Assembly: GCA_946401725.1 (NCBI GenBank)
Contig: CAMIVE010000002.1
Location: 40,963-104,962, forward strand
DNA length: 64,000 nucleotides
Reading direction: 5' to 3'
From: an uncultured Bacteroidales bacterium
GTDB taxonomy: Bacteria; Bacteroidota; Bacteroidia; Bacteroidales; P3
The notes beneath the pieces were generated by a model that searched no databases, was not told where the DNA came from, and was given only the letters and a program-made list of their open reading frames with translations. Below, piece after piece: positions 24,863-34,139 of the stretch. Both the position numbers and the translations under genes were made by a program. How positions within the stretch are numbered: the stretch's first letter is position 1; each line of letters starts with the position of its first letter.

Positions 24863-26317
24863 TTAACTCTTAGCTCCCACACCATGCCAGGTCTGGAAGA
24901 ACGCATACAGCAGACGCAGCGCATATCCCGAAGCGCCTACACCGTAGAAACTCTCGCGCTTGCCGTAATACGCCACACCCGCTATATCGAGATGGATATA
25001 TGGATGGTGCGCGAAATGGGCCAGGAAACGTCCCGCCGTGATGGTGCCAGCGTGCGCCCCCAGATTGCAGTTCTTCAGGTCCGCAACCTCGGACTTCAAC
25101 ATCTCGTCGTACTCCTTCCAGAAGGGGAACTCCACCACGCGCTCATACACCTGGTCGCCCATGATGCGCAGCAAGGCAAATGCCGACGCGGCATCCTGCT
25201 GCATACCCGCGATGGCACCTGTACCCAATGCCCTCACCGCAGCGCCCGTCAGTGTCGCAGCATCGATAATCAGCTCCGGATCCTGACGGTCGGCATAGGC
25301 GATGGCATCGGCCAGAATCAGACGGCCCTCCGCATCGGTATTCGTTATCTCTACCGTCGTCCCGTCGTACATACGCAATATATCATCGGCGGCATAGGCA
25401 TTCTTTCCCGGTCGGTTGTCTGTCAACGGAAGATACGCCGTCACATATACTGGCAAGGCGTTCTCGGCAACGGCAAACAACACCGACGCCATCGTCGCGG
25501 CACCCGCCATGTCCGACTTCATCTCCGTCATATAATCTCCCGGCTTGATATTCAGTCCGCCCGTATCATACATCACCCCCTTGCCCACTAAGGCCACAGG
25601 ACGCTTGTTGACCCGATCAGCGGGCTTGTATTCCAACACTACAAAGCGGGCCTCGTCCTCACTGCCACGGTTCACCGCCAGCAGTCCGCCCATCTTCAGA
25701 CTCTCTATCTTCTTCTGCCCTAAAACGGTGCACTTCACATTGCCCAACCGCTCCGCTTCCGCCTTGATGCAGTCGGCAAACTTCGGCGCATTCAGATACA
25801 TCACCGGTTCGTTCACCCAGTCGCGACACACGTCGATACGGCGCCACAACCGCACATTCTCCTCCAACGCCTGCGGCTCCAGGATATGACGCTCCAGCAC
25901 CACATCGGTCAGCAGCACCTCTTTCTTCGTCTTGTATTTGTCATATCGGTAGTTGGCCATATGCAACCCTTCAAGGAAAGCCACCATCTCCTCGGGAATG
26001 AGGCCCTCTCCGGTCACCGCCACCCGCTGCACTTTCTCTTCCATCAAGGCAAGCTGCAACTGGGAAGCCGCCCGACGCAGCTTCTCTAGCGACTCAGCGG
26101 TAGGCAGCTCACTGTCGAAATTCTGTACATAGATCTTGTGCGGCAAACGGTTGAAGACAACAAGCGAAGCCGCATCCTCTTTGCGACGGGCCGTCAGGTA
26201 CGCCGTCTCTTCACGCTTGAAGGGCAGCGAACGAGCCGCCACTTCACTTCCGTATAAAAAAATCAGCGACGTGTGCAATTCGCTGTAATTTATTTTCTCG
26301 AGCGTTATATTCATCAT
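24863..26317 (-). CDS. Leucyl aminopeptidase (M17 family)
   Basis: 484 residues, cytosolic two-zinc exopeptidase. The C-terminal catalytic domain shows VGKGVMYDTGGLNIKPG, MKSDMAGAATM, and the M17 signature NTDAEGRLILADA. The N-terminal domain is divergent, as usual. Two adjacent ATGs (26317, 26314) are equally possible starts. A TAATTTTG -7 box lies at 26347-26340 on the minus strand, inside or next to one copy of a 68-bp direct repeat. Confidence 0.94.
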   Translation of the reverse strand: MMNITLEKINYSELHTSLIFLYGSEVAARSLPFKREETAYLTARRKEDAASLVVFNRLPHKIYVQNFDSELPTAESLEKLRRAASQLQLALMEEKVQRVAVTGEGLIPEEMVAFLEGLHMANYRYDKYKTKKEVLLTDVVLERHILEPQALEENVRLWRRIDVCRDWVNEPVMYLNAPKFADCIKAEAERLGNVKCTVLGQKKIESLKMGGLLAVNRGSEDEARFVVLEYKPADRVNKRPVALVGKGVMYDTGGLNIKPGDYMTEMKSDMAGAATMASVLFAVAENALPVYVTAYLPLTDNRPGKNAYAADDILRMYDGTTVEITNTDAEGRLILADAIAYADRQDPELIIDAATLTGAAVRALGTGAIAGMQQDAASAFALLRIMGDQVYERVVEFPFWKEYDEMLKSEVADLKNCNLGAHAGTITAGRFLAHFAHHPYIHLDIAGVAYYGKRESFYGVGASGYALRLLYAFFQTWHGVGAKS

Positions 26318-26350
26318 TTTTGTAGTTATTTTAAAAATGCAAAATTACAT

Positions 26351-26418
26351 TTTTTTGAAAAACAAAACAAGGATTTTTGTCATTAATTCTTTTTTTCAAA
26401 AAAATGTAATCACTCCGT
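26351..26418. repeat. 68-bp direct repeat, copy 1 (aminopeptidase promoter region)
   Basis: A 68-nt stretch (TTTTTTGAAAAACAAAAC...AATCACTCCGT) that recurs at 26523-26590 with one mismatch. In this copy the arms ACATTTTTTTGAAAAA (26347-26362) and TTTTTCAAAAAAATGT (26392-26407) form a perfect 16-bp inverted repeat. The left arm overlaps the -7 box of the aminopeptidase promoter. Confidence 0.9.
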
Positions 26419-26522
26419 TCGTTTGTTGCTTCTAAAAATTTGACGATAAAAAGAATTTAAAGGAACTATGACATAATTTATTATCTTTTAATCGCCCTAT
26501 TTTAAAGCAACGCTGAAGGCTC

Positions 26523-26590
26523 TTTTTTGAAAAACAAAACAAGGATTTTTGTCATTAATTTTTTTTTTCAAAAAAATGTAATCACTCCGT
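26523..26590. repeat. 68-bp direct repeat, copy 2 (behind priA)
   Basis: Second copy, 172 bp from the first, lying 14 nt beyond the priA stop codon. Its left flank differs from copy 1, so the inverted repeat is two or three bases shorter and the -7 box is missing. It could act as a hairpin at the 3' end of the priA transcript. Confidence 0.9.
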
Positions 26591-26603
26591 ATACTCCCCA
26601 TCG

Positions 26604-29072
26604 CTACTGCGGATCCACGTCGAAAACAATCGTCACGCGACTATAGGCTTTGTCCTGCAGCAGCCGCTCCGCCTCCTGTAGCATGATTCGTTTCCCTTCG
26701 GTAATCGCTTCCCCTTGGGCAAAACGCACCATGATCTTCTTGATATACTGGTTCCGTATCCGCGCCACACTGGGATATTCGGGTCCCAACACACGGTTGC
26801 CGAATTGCGCACGCAACAACCCGGCATATCGTTCGGCAACACTGTTCACTGTCTCCTGATCCTTGTGCCGGACCACTATCGTCACCAGCCTGTAAAACGG
26901 TGGATACTTGAAAACGCGCCGCTCGACAATCTGGCTCTTGTACATCGACAGGTAGTCATTATTCATCGCATCACGGATGGCCTGATGGTATGGCTGATAA
27001 CTCTGGATGATCACCTTGCCCCGCTTCCCATGACGACCCGCACGTCCGCTCACCTGCGTCATCTGCTGGAAACTGCGTTCGTAGGATCGAAAATCCGGAA
27101 ACGAGATCAGGTTGTCGGCCGAAAGAATCCCAACCACACTGACATTACTGAAATCCAACCCTTTGGTAACCATCTGCGTCCCTACAAGGATATCTATCTT
27201 GCGATCTTCAAAGTCATTGAGAATCTCTATATACCGCTTTTTCTGCATGGTCGAATCCAGGTCCATCCGCGCCACATGGGCGTCGGGGAAAAGGATTCCC
27301 AGATCGTCTTCTATTCGCTCTGTGCCGAATCCGCGCATCTTCAGCGTGGTGGAATGACAGGCGGGACACTCTGGCGGCACAGGAATGGAATAGCCACAGT
27401 AATGGCAGCGCATACTGTTGGTCGACTTGTGATACACCAGCGACACATCGCAATGCACACACTGGGGTATCCAATGGCATACGTCACACTCCACGCGCAA
27501 CGAAAAACCGCGCCGGTTCTGGAAAAGGATCACCTGTTCGTGGTTGGCGAGCGCCTCTTTGATATGGTCGATCAGAAACCGTGAGAAGTTCTGCTGTATC
27601 TCCCGTTTGCGCTGCGCCTCCTTCATATCGACACAAAACACTTCGGGCATCTGCACGCCGCCATATCGCTGGCTCATCTCCGCCAATCCATACTTGCCCT
27701 CGCTGGCATGGTAATAACTCTCCAGCGACGGGGTCGCCGACCCTAAAACGGTACGGGCGCCCCACATCCGGGCCAGATAAAGTGCACTGTCGCGCCCGTT
27801 GTAACGCGGAGCGGGATCGCTCTGCTTGTAACTGCCATCGTGCTCCTCGTCGACTATAACGAGTCCCAGATGATGAAAGGGCAGAAAGAGCGCCGAACGG
27901 GCACCCAGCAACAACTGGAAACCGTCGGCAGACGGCTGCATGGTTCGTCGCCACACCTCCGCACGCTCCTGATTGTTGAAGCGGGAATGATACACCCCTA
28001 CCCTGTTGCCGAAATATCGTCGCAGTCGATTGACAATCTGCGCCGTAAGCGCTATCTCAGGCAACAAGAAAAGCACCTGCTTCCCCTCTCGCAAAACTTC
28101 GTCTATCAAACGAATATACACTTCTGTCTTTCCGCTCGAAGTGACGCCATGCAACAGATTGACTGACTTGTCGCTATGGATGATGGTATCAAACGCTTGC
28201 TGCTGCTCGGGACTCAGCTCGATGCTCGCAACGGAAGCAGTGGCGTCACCCCCTGCCAATCGACTCTCTTCACGGTGCTCAACCTCAAGCACGCCTTTTT
28301 TCACCAATGTGTCTAACGCCGACTGGGAGAGCTCGGGGTCGTCGGTCAGCAGCTTCCGCTTGACGGCCTCCCGACCGAAACCGCTCAGCTGCATGAACCG
28401 CATCAAGACCAGCAGCTGTTTATGGGTGGCCGTCTTCCGCTCCAACGTGTCAAACAACTGCTTCGTCGCCGTTTCCTCCCGATAGGAGTCGCCCAAGGTG
28501 AGCCACACGGTTTGCTTGGGGGTGTATCGCTGTCGCAACTCCTCCTCCATCAGGACGACATGCTTCTCTATCATCGTCTTCACTATCGGCATCACCTTCT
28601 TGTATCCGGTAATCTCTTCCACCTCGTCGACGGTAATGCGGCTCTTGCGCGTAAGCACATCGAGTATCCGTATCTCGTCGGCACTCAGATCTCCATACTC
28701 ACCGCAGAAATCGGGATGAACCACGATGTACGACTCGCTGGAAAGACGCAACGACGACGGCAACGCCACCGCCATCACATCCCCCGGATAACACATATAG
28801 TACGATGCCATCCATTCCCAGAAGCGAAATTGCCTTTCATCGACAATGGGCTCCAAATCAAGAATCGACAATACATATTTGGTCTTGTAGGAGGGTACCG
28901 TCTCATGCACACGCCGCACCAGGGCGGAATAAAGTCTTTTGGATCCAAACTGCACCATCACCCGCTGCCCTACCTTCACCGCGTCGTTATATTCAAACGG
29001 AAGTCGATAGGTATAGGTCCCCGGAAGATGAAGTGGAAGCAACACATCCACAAATAAAGTTCGGCGTTCCAT
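26604..29072 (-). CDS. priA: Primosomal protein N' (PriA helicase)
   Basis: 822 residues from the ATG at 29072. It reloads the replisome at stalled forks. The N-terminal 3'-DNA-binding domain (FVDVLLPLHLPGTYTYRLP) is followed by helicase motifs: Walker A LLHGVTSSGKTEVY, DEEH in VIVDEEHDGSYKQSD, and GSATPSLES. The zinc-binding cysteines are present as pairs (CDVC, CVHC, CHYC, CPAC). Motifs V/VI are VGTQMVTKGLDFSNV and QVSGRAGRHGKRG. It starts 31 nt after the META-domain lipoprotein. Confidence 0.97.
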   Translation of the reverse strand: MERRTLFVDVLLPLHLPGTYTYRLPFEYNDAVKVGQRVMVQFGSKRLYSALVRRVHETVPSYKTKYVLSILDLEPIVDERQFRFWEWMASYYMCYPGDVMAVALPSSLRLSSESYIVVHPDFCGEYGDLSADEIRILDVLTRKSRITVDEVEEITGYKKVMPIVKTMIEKHVVLMEEELRQRYTPKQTVWLTLGDSYREETATKQLFDTLERKTATHKQLLVLMRFMQLSGFGREAVKRKLLTDDPELSQSALDTLVKKGVLEVEHREESRLAGGDATASVASIELSPEQQQAFDTIIHSDKSVNLLHGVTSSGKTEVYIRLIDEVLREGKQVLFLLPEIALTAQIVNRLRRYFGNRVGVYHSRFNNQERAEVWRRTMQPSADGFQLLLGARSALFLPFHHLGLVIVDEEHDGSYKQSDPAPRYNGRDSALYLARMWGARTVLGSATPSLESYYHASEGKYGLAEMSQRYGGVQMPEVFCVDMKEAQRKREIQQNFSRFLIDHIKEALANHEQVILFQNRRGFSLRVECDVCHWIPQCVHCDVSLVYHKSTNSMRCHYCGYSIPVPPECPACHSTTLKMRGFGTERIEDDLGILFPDAHVARMDLDSTMQKKRYIEILNDFEDRKIDILVGTQMVTKGLDFSNVSVVGILSADNLISFPDFRSYERSFQQMTQVSGRAGRHGKRGKVIIQSYQPYHQAIRDAMNNDYLSMYKSQIVERRVFKYPPFYRLVTIVVRHKDQETVNSVAERYAGLLRAQFGNRVLGPEYPSVARIRNQYIKKIMVRFAQGEAITEGKRIMLQEAERLLQDKAYSRVTIVFDVDPQ

Positions 29073-29103
29073 AATCAGCAACCCTGCGACAAATCAAGCA
29101 AAA

Positions 29104-29574
29104 CTATTGATTGTTCTCCTTCTCCTCAAGTTTTTCGAACGTCAGCACTACCTTGTCCTCCTGCAGCAACTCCAGCGAATAGGCTTCCAAACGGTATCCG
29201 TCGCACTTGCGTATCAACTGCATGAACGACGACTCCAGCTTGCGGAAAGCCTCCGGACAGGCCATCTTGGTGCCGTTAAAGTCGCTGAGCGCCATCTTGC
29301 CATTCCCTAAATCCTTGAAAGTGCCGAAATACCGGTTGCACCCATTGACGCCACTGAAAGTGCCCGCCTCGGGATTGACCTGCAACGTGGCCTTCGACTG
29401 CCCCTCCTGATAAAAAACTTCCTTGCCTCTCATCGAGACCAACACCCACGTCTCTTCCGGGTTGAACTCCGGAGCGGCATTAACCACAGCCGTCTTATGC
29501 GACTTGCATCCACAGGCCATCAACAGGACCGTGACAATGAGGAATTTGGCATTTCTGATAACGAATCTCAACAT
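29104..29574 (-). CDS. META-domain lipoprotein (HslJ-like)
   Basis: 156 residues. Lipoprotein signal ends LLMACGCKS. The mature part is one META domain: TWVLVSMRGKEV, ATLQVNPEAGTFSGVNGCNR and LSDFNGTKMACPE, the same order as in HslJ. META domains occur in secreted or envelope proteins of unclear function. It lies in a lipoprotein run upstream of priA. Confidence 0.85.
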   Translation of the reverse strand: MLRFVIRNAKFLIVTVLLMACGCKSHKTAVVNAAPEFNPEETWVLVSMRGKEVFYQEGQSKATLQVNPEAGTFSGVNGCNRYFGTFKDLGNGKMALSDFNGTKMACPEAFRKLESSFMQLIRKCDGYRLEAYSLELLQEDKVVLTFEKLEEKENNQ

Positions 29575-29608
29575 TTTTAATCTTCTTTAGATTACTGCTT
29601 AAACTTTT

Positions 29609-30568
29609 TCAACCTCCATACGCATACTCGTCCACACGGGTATAAGAATAGGTGGTTTCTTCAAAATCCTGCCGACTGGCGGCGACATAACTGTAGGTCA
29701 CCGTGCGTCGCACAGGGTAATCTCCATCGTATCGATAGCTGTAATTGATATACTGGGGCTCATTCGCCCTGGGAGGAAACGTGGCGGATACAACATTATG
29801 CTCCGAAAGCATCCGGAACCCCAAGATGACACCGTCCCACATCTCTCTGCTGCCGAATAGCTGCGAATAAGGATTCTTCTTGTCATCATACTGCAGACTG
29901 ATTTCGTATTCCTCCATATCCGTACGGCTCCTGATGACAACCACATCGTCATCATCCCATACAAACTCCATATGCTCCACATAATTGCCTTTGCACCCCT
30001 TCTTTTGCCGACGAACGTTTGTCTGCACCGTCTCTTCTGCAACCAACGCTCCCACCACATCGCCCATCACGTGCGAAAACAACACGCTACAGGCTTTTTT
30101 CTGGAATGGAGTACCCTCTAATGACGCATAGTAGACCACGTCCATTGCCGTCATTTTGCCGTCGTTGTGACGGAACTGGCAACTGTACAACAACGTGTCG
30201 CGCTGATAGCAGTCTATACGTTCCAGCTTGCGACCGTCATAAAGGAATTCGTTCCGGATACGGTATGCGGGAATGATTGTACTGCTGATCTGCTTGCCTT
30301 CATAAAAGAAGACCTCAGAGTATGGGGGACTGTCATGGTAGTCGATTCGGTACAGCTCTTTCCCGTCCCAATTCCACGCTTCCGACAGGTGCCGATCGTA
30401 GTGGTACAACTCAACATCGCCCATCATCATCCGTTCTTCGGTGAACACCTGCGACACCCGATTCTTGGTCACCAACGCCCCTTCCTTCTTGCTGCACGAA
30501 GCACAAAACAGCATGCCCGTCGCTAGCAATACAGCAGCCAATCTGACTTTTTTATCAAGAAACAACAT
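29609..30568 (-). CDS. Hypothetical lipoprotein with YD-like strands
   Basis: 319 residues from the internal Met (MLFLDKKVRLAAVLLA); lipobox MLFCASCSKK. The mature chain has repeated short Tyr/Asp strands (LYRIDYHDS, FLYDGRKLERIDCY, INYSYRYDGDYPVRRTVTY), reminiscent of RHS/YD-type or DUF4595-like lipoproteins common in Bacteroidales. The function is unknown. It sits 34 nt before the META gene and 44 nt after another lipoprotein gene. Confidence 0.7.
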   Translation of the reverse strand: MLFLDKKVRLAAVLLATGMLFCASCSKKEGALVTKNRVSQVFTEERMMMGDVELYHYDRHLSEAWNWDGKELYRIDYHDSPPYSEVFFYEGKQISSTIIPAYRIRNEFLYDGRKLERIDCYQRDTLLYSCQFRHNDGKMTAMDVVYYASLEGTPFQKKACSVLFSHVMGDVVGALVAEETVQTNVRRQKKGCKGNYVEHMEFVWDDDDVVVIRSRTDMEEYEISLQYDDKKNPYSQLFGSREMWDGVILGFRMLSEHNVVSATFPPRANEPQYINYSYRYDGDYPVRRTVTYSYVAASRQDFEETTYSYTRVDEYAYGG

Positions 30569-30612
30569 ATTGATATACAATTAATAAATAATCATTATTT
30601 AAAGTATCAATT

Positions 30613-31023
30613 CTAGTACTCCGACAGCATCGGCTCTGTCATCCGAATCGGTGAGTCAACCCCGATGGTAATCGTCACATTACCGCCGGGAATCACCCTG
30701 ATAATGGTGTCGCCCCAGCGGTGGGTACCCGCATTCGAGTCCAAACGGACCTTGAGATGCGACGTCGCCTCGTTCGCCTCAAAAACATATCGCGTACCGC
30801 TACTCGGGTCCGATATGATATTGCTGTCTATGCGGATATCGCTGGCGTCATACTCATAGACAGTCGCGGTCGAGATAAGCGCCGCCGCCAGCGAAGGGAC
30901 CTTTCCTATCACCGTATAGCGTGTCTTCCCGTCATTAAACTCCTCTTCCTCGTCTCCGCACGACACCGTCGTGGACAAGAGTGCGACAGAGAGCAGCACC
31001 CAAAAAAGTCTTCTTGTTTTCAT
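30613..31023 (-). CDS. Small hypothetical lipoprotein
   Basis: 136 residues from the Met at 31023 (MKTRRLFWVLLSVALL), lipobox TTVSCGDEE followed by an acidic stretch. The remainder is beta-rich (TRYTVIGKVPSLAAALI, SHLKVRLDSNAGTHRW, GGNVTITIGVDSPI), compatible with a single Ig-like or transthyretin-like sandwich. No recognised family. It starts 99 nt after the DUF58 gene, in the same direction. Confidence 0.65.
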   Translation of the reverse strand: MKTRRLFWVLLSVALLSTTVSCGDEEEEFNDGKTRYTVIGKVPSLAAALISTATVYEYDASDIRIDSNIISDPSSGTRYVFEANEATSHLKVRLDSNAGTHRWGDTIIRVIPGGNVTITIGVDSPIRMTEPMLSEY

Positions 31024-31122
31024 CATGCGACACATTATGTAACGTAAATAGCTGTAACGCTGGTAATAATTTATTAATTCCCTAAAAAGGGTGATACGAT
31101 ATGGAAGTCAAAATGGACAACA

Positions 31123-32052
31123 CTAAAAATGCCGCGAGCGCTTCAACACAAAAGGCTGCATAACCTGATCGAACCCTAAAGCGACATCAACAGGGATATA
31201 ATCAATCCTGTACTGCATCGCATGACGGCGCAAAAGGCGCGTCTGCTCTTCCATCTCGGCGCGGTAACGGGCGGCAATCTCCGACGGGACGGCTTTCACC
31301 TTGCGGTCGCTTTCCATATCGATGAAATAACAGGGACGGTTGCCATAGTCCAACTCCAACTCCTTCGAACGGTCGAAAGTGTGAAAGAGCAGCACCTCGT
31401 GTTTGCAATGCCGCAGATGCCTCAGAGCATCGAACAACGGCTCCTGCTGGTCTCGCTGCACAAATGCGTCGGTGAAAAGCACCACCATCGAACGGCGATG
31501 CATCTGCTCCGCCATCAGATGGATTGTCTCCACCACCGAAGTACCCCGCTTCTCCAGACTCTCCGCCTTCACAGGCTGCAAAAGTTTCTCCAGAAGCGAA
31601 TAGACATACCGCTGGTGCAAAGTGCTCGACCGCACCTCTGTCTGCAGTTCAATCTTGTCAGAGAAAAGGGTCAGCCCGAAGGCGTCTCGCTGACGGACAA
31701 GGAGTTCCATCAACAGGGCTGCAGCGTATGTCGAAAAGGTGATTTTGTTGGGTTGTGCAAACTGCCCCTGCCGCTCCAAAGGGAAATACATCGATGACGA
31801 CCGGTCTATCAACACCTGGCACCGAAGGTTGGTCTCCTCCTCGTAGCGTTTCACAAAGAGCTTGTCCGTACGGCCATACAGCTTCCAGTCGATATGTCGC
31901 GTCGACTCACCGGTGTTGTACAGCCGATGCTCGGCAAACTCGACAGAAAAACCATGGAACGGACTTCTGTGAAGCCCCGTGATGAAGCCCTCAACAATCT
32001 GCTTGGCGAAGAAATCCAGCGATTTATACTTCTCTATTTCTTGAAACGGCAT
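31123..32052 (-). CDS. DUF58 protein (VWA-like, MoxR-associated type)
   Basis: 309 residues. The conserved DUF58 block is present: HRSPFHGFSVEFAEHRLY, GESTRHIDWKLYGRTDKLFV, then LIDRSSSMYFP, which is a MIDAS-like start of a vWA fold. These proteins usually work with a MoxR AAA ATPase in assembling or maturing other proteins. No moxR gene is in the window, so this copy is an orphan. trxA lies upstream, 37 nt away. Confidence 0.85.
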   Translation of the reverse strand: MPFQEIEKYKSLDFFAKQIVEGFITGLHRSPFHGFSVEFAEHRLYNTGESTRHIDWKLYGRTDKLFVKRYEEETNLRCQVLIDRSSSMYFPLERQGQFAQPNKITFSTYAAALLMELLVRQRDAFGLTLFSDKIELQTEVRSSTLHQRYVYSLLEKLLQPVKAESLEKRGTSVVETIHLMAEQMHRRSMVVLFTDAFVQRDQQEPLFDALRHLRHCKHEVLLFHTFDRSKELELDYGNRPCYFIDMESDRKVKAVPSEIAARYRAEMEEQTRLLRRHAMQYRIDYIPVDVALGFDQVMQPFVLKRSRHF

Positions 32053-32089
32053 ATAAACACATGCTCCGGCAGGCCCTCGCCAACCGCCA

Positions 32090-32404
32090 TTACATCAGGG
32101 CATTCAACTTCTCTACAAGCGTCGCTTTGGCGACCAAGCCTACCGACTTGTCTACTGCGGCTCCATCTTTCAGGAACAGCACCGTGGGAACATTGCGTAC
32201 ACGGAATTCCGATGCAATACCAGGTGCATCGTCGACATCCACCTTACAAACCAACGCTTTGCCTTCATACTCTTCAGCTATTTCATCGACAATGGGAGCC
32301 AAAGCTTTGCACGGACCGCACCAGGTGGCGCCGATATCCAACAGAACAGGAAGGTTTGACTGTTTTACCTCTGCAAAATTTTCATCGTTAACTATTTTTA
32401 CCAT
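32090..32404 (-). CDS. trxA: Thioredoxin
   Basis: 104 residues. The active site is GATWCGPCKALAP and the cis-Pro region VRNVPTVLFLKDG is in place. It has no signal peptide, so it is a cytosolic disulfide reductase. A TATTTTTG box at 32451-32444 (minus) could be its -7 element; no TTTG at -33 was found. Confidence 0.95.
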   Translation of the reverse strand: MVKIVNDENFAEVKQSNLPVLLDIGATWCGPCKALAPIVDEIAEEYEGKALVCKVDVDDAPGIASEFRVRNVPTVLFLKDGAAVDKSVGLVAKATLVEKLNALM

Positions 32405-32784
32405 AGTATCTTAATTTTTAAACTGTGAAACAATAATCTCTTGCAAAAATAACGAAAAAAAACATTTAAAATTTTTAATAAAGCAAGTTTTTTTTACCAC
32501 ACCATCCAACATGCTCATTTCTTGCCATATCCGCCATATTGCGTCACACAGACCCGCGACACGATACCACCCCCTGCTGAATTCTATGGAACCCGTGTTC
32601 AAAACCACCATCATCCCTGATTATCACCCTGTGTTCTTTGTACAAATGAAAAAAATTAATATATTATAAATCAACCGCATGCACTTCAACAGTTTTTTTT
32701 TACTCTTAAAGAAGCATTCAATCCGAAAAAAAAGCGTATTTTTGCAGTTGGATAATAGTATATCTATAGTAAAATACGAAAGAC
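32405..32784. other. Intergenic region between divergent trxA and OmpA-family gene
   Basis: 380 nt without a supported gene. It holds the trxA leader, an AT-rich centre, and TATTTTTG at 32737-32744, the likely -7 element of the OmpA-family gene (start 41 nt downstream). The 67-aa ORF at 32411-32614 has no recognisable features. Confidence 0.5.
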
Positions 32785-34128
32785 ATGAATCGCAAACTAT
32801 TCATCACCCTGATTGCCTTTGCACTTATCTGCTGCATCCCTTCCGCACAAGCACAGAAGAACAAGAACGGAAAAGGCAAAAATAACAAACCCGCCCAAAC
32901 GGCACCCGAAGTGGTGGAACTGCCCGCCAACAGCAACGACTGCCTCTTCGCCATTGAGCTGTCGCCCGACGTGGCCTACGGCCCCACATCCGCCCCGCAA
33001 GGTGCCGGACGTATTCAGGAAATCATGCGCGACCGCAACAACACTCGCGTGTTTGAATATGAGCACAACTCCACCTGGTACAAATTCACCGTCCCCTATT
33101 CGGGTAACCTCGAAATCAATATCACTCCGACCAACGAATGGGACGACTATGACTTCATCGTCTACAAATACACCGATATCTATTTCAGCAACCACCTGAT
33201 CCAGAATAAAATCCGTCCCATCGCATCGGATCTCTCCATGAAAGATACCACCGGTATCGCCGCAGCGACACCCAAGGGCGGAAAAAATAAAACACAGCAG
33301 GATCTCAAACCGCGCAGCCGTCGTATGGTAACCCCGACCATGGGCATGAAAGCCGACGGCAAAAAACTCTTCATCGGACCCAACGAGGACTCTGAATTCC
33401 TGCGTTCCATCCCGGTCCGTAAAGGCGAAGTATACTACATCGTCCTCGATAACAAAAGCTCCAAAGGCGAAGGCCACACCATCAAGGTCTCCATCCAGGT
33501 GGAATCGTTTGAACCGATGGTTGTCTTCTACGACCCCGTCGCCAAGAAAAATATCGACGTCGACCTGCTCATCCTTGAGAAGAACACCGACAACCGTCCC
33601 ATCGCCAAGAATCCCGCGTTCCGCGGCGGCAAACTCAAGTTCGTCCCGGGTTTCAACTACACCCTCTACGCCAAGAAGGACGGCTACTTCAGCATTTTCA
33701 AGGAGTTCAACTCCAATATCTTCAAGGACGACACCCTGATGCGCGTCATCATGAACAAGACGGAGAAAGGCACCGTCTTCCCCATCGCCGACATCTACTT
33801 TGACGACGACGCCAACCTGCTGCCCGAATCCGACACCTCGCTGCTCAACTACATGCAGATGTTCAAAGGACACCCCGAAGTGACCTTCCAGATCAAAGGC
33901 TATGTACAGTCCTACGCTGTCGATATCGAAGCCGACCAGCAACTCTCCATCGCACGCGCCAAAAGTGTCAAGGATTTCTTTGTCGCCCACGGACTCAACC
34001 CCGACCAGATTACCATTGCCGGCATGACCCAGAACGAAATCAAACGTTCTGCCGCCGCCGCCCTCAATAAGCGCCAGGCATTCAAAGACACCAAGGTGGA
34101 ACTCATCATCACCGGTATCAGCAAATAA
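32785..34128 (+). CDS. OmpA-family protein with PPC-like N-domain
   Basis: 447 residues. Signal peptide (ICCIPSAQAQ), then a Lys/Asn-rich spacer. An N-terminal beta-sandwich follows (YKFTVPYSGNLEINITP, WDDYDFIVYKY), resembling pre-peptidase or PPC-like domains. A middle region ends with YTLYAKKDGYFS, and a C-terminal OmpA-like peptidoglycan-binding domain begins near IADIYFDDDANLLPES and contains QIKGYVQSY and LSIARAKSVKDFFVAHG. The classical NxxLSxxRA appears as DQQLSIARA, so peptidoglycan contact is plausible though less canonical. It probably sits in the periplasm or outer membrane. mutL starts 11 nt downstream. Confidence 0.8.
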   Translation: MNRKLFITLIAFALICCIPSAQAQKNKNGKGKNNKPAQTAPEVVELPANSNDCLFAIELSPDVAYGPTSAPQGAGRIQEIMRDRNNTRVFEYEHNSTWYKFTVPYSGNLEINITPTNEWDDYDFIVYKYTDIYFSNHLIQNKIRPIASDLSMKDTTGIAAATPKGGKNKTQQDLKPRSRRMVTPTMGMKADGKKLFIGPNEDSEFLRSIPVRKGEVYYIVLDNKSSKGEGHTIKVSIQVESFEPMVVFYDPVAKKNIDVDLLILEKNTDNRPIAKNPAFRGGKLKFVPGFNYTLYAKKDGYFSIFKEFNSNIFKDDTLMRVIMNKTEKGTVFPIADIYFDDDANLLPESDTSLLNYMQMFKGHPEVTFQIKGYVQSYAVDIEADQQLSIARAKSVKDFFVAHGLNPDQITIAGMTQNEIKRSAAAALNKRQAFKDTKVELIITGISK

Positions 34129-34139
34129 ACGGGCGCTGA

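Noticed and set aside
32411-32614. 67-aa minus-strand ORF before trxA
   Set aside because: Spans the trxA promoter region, no features of a real protein.
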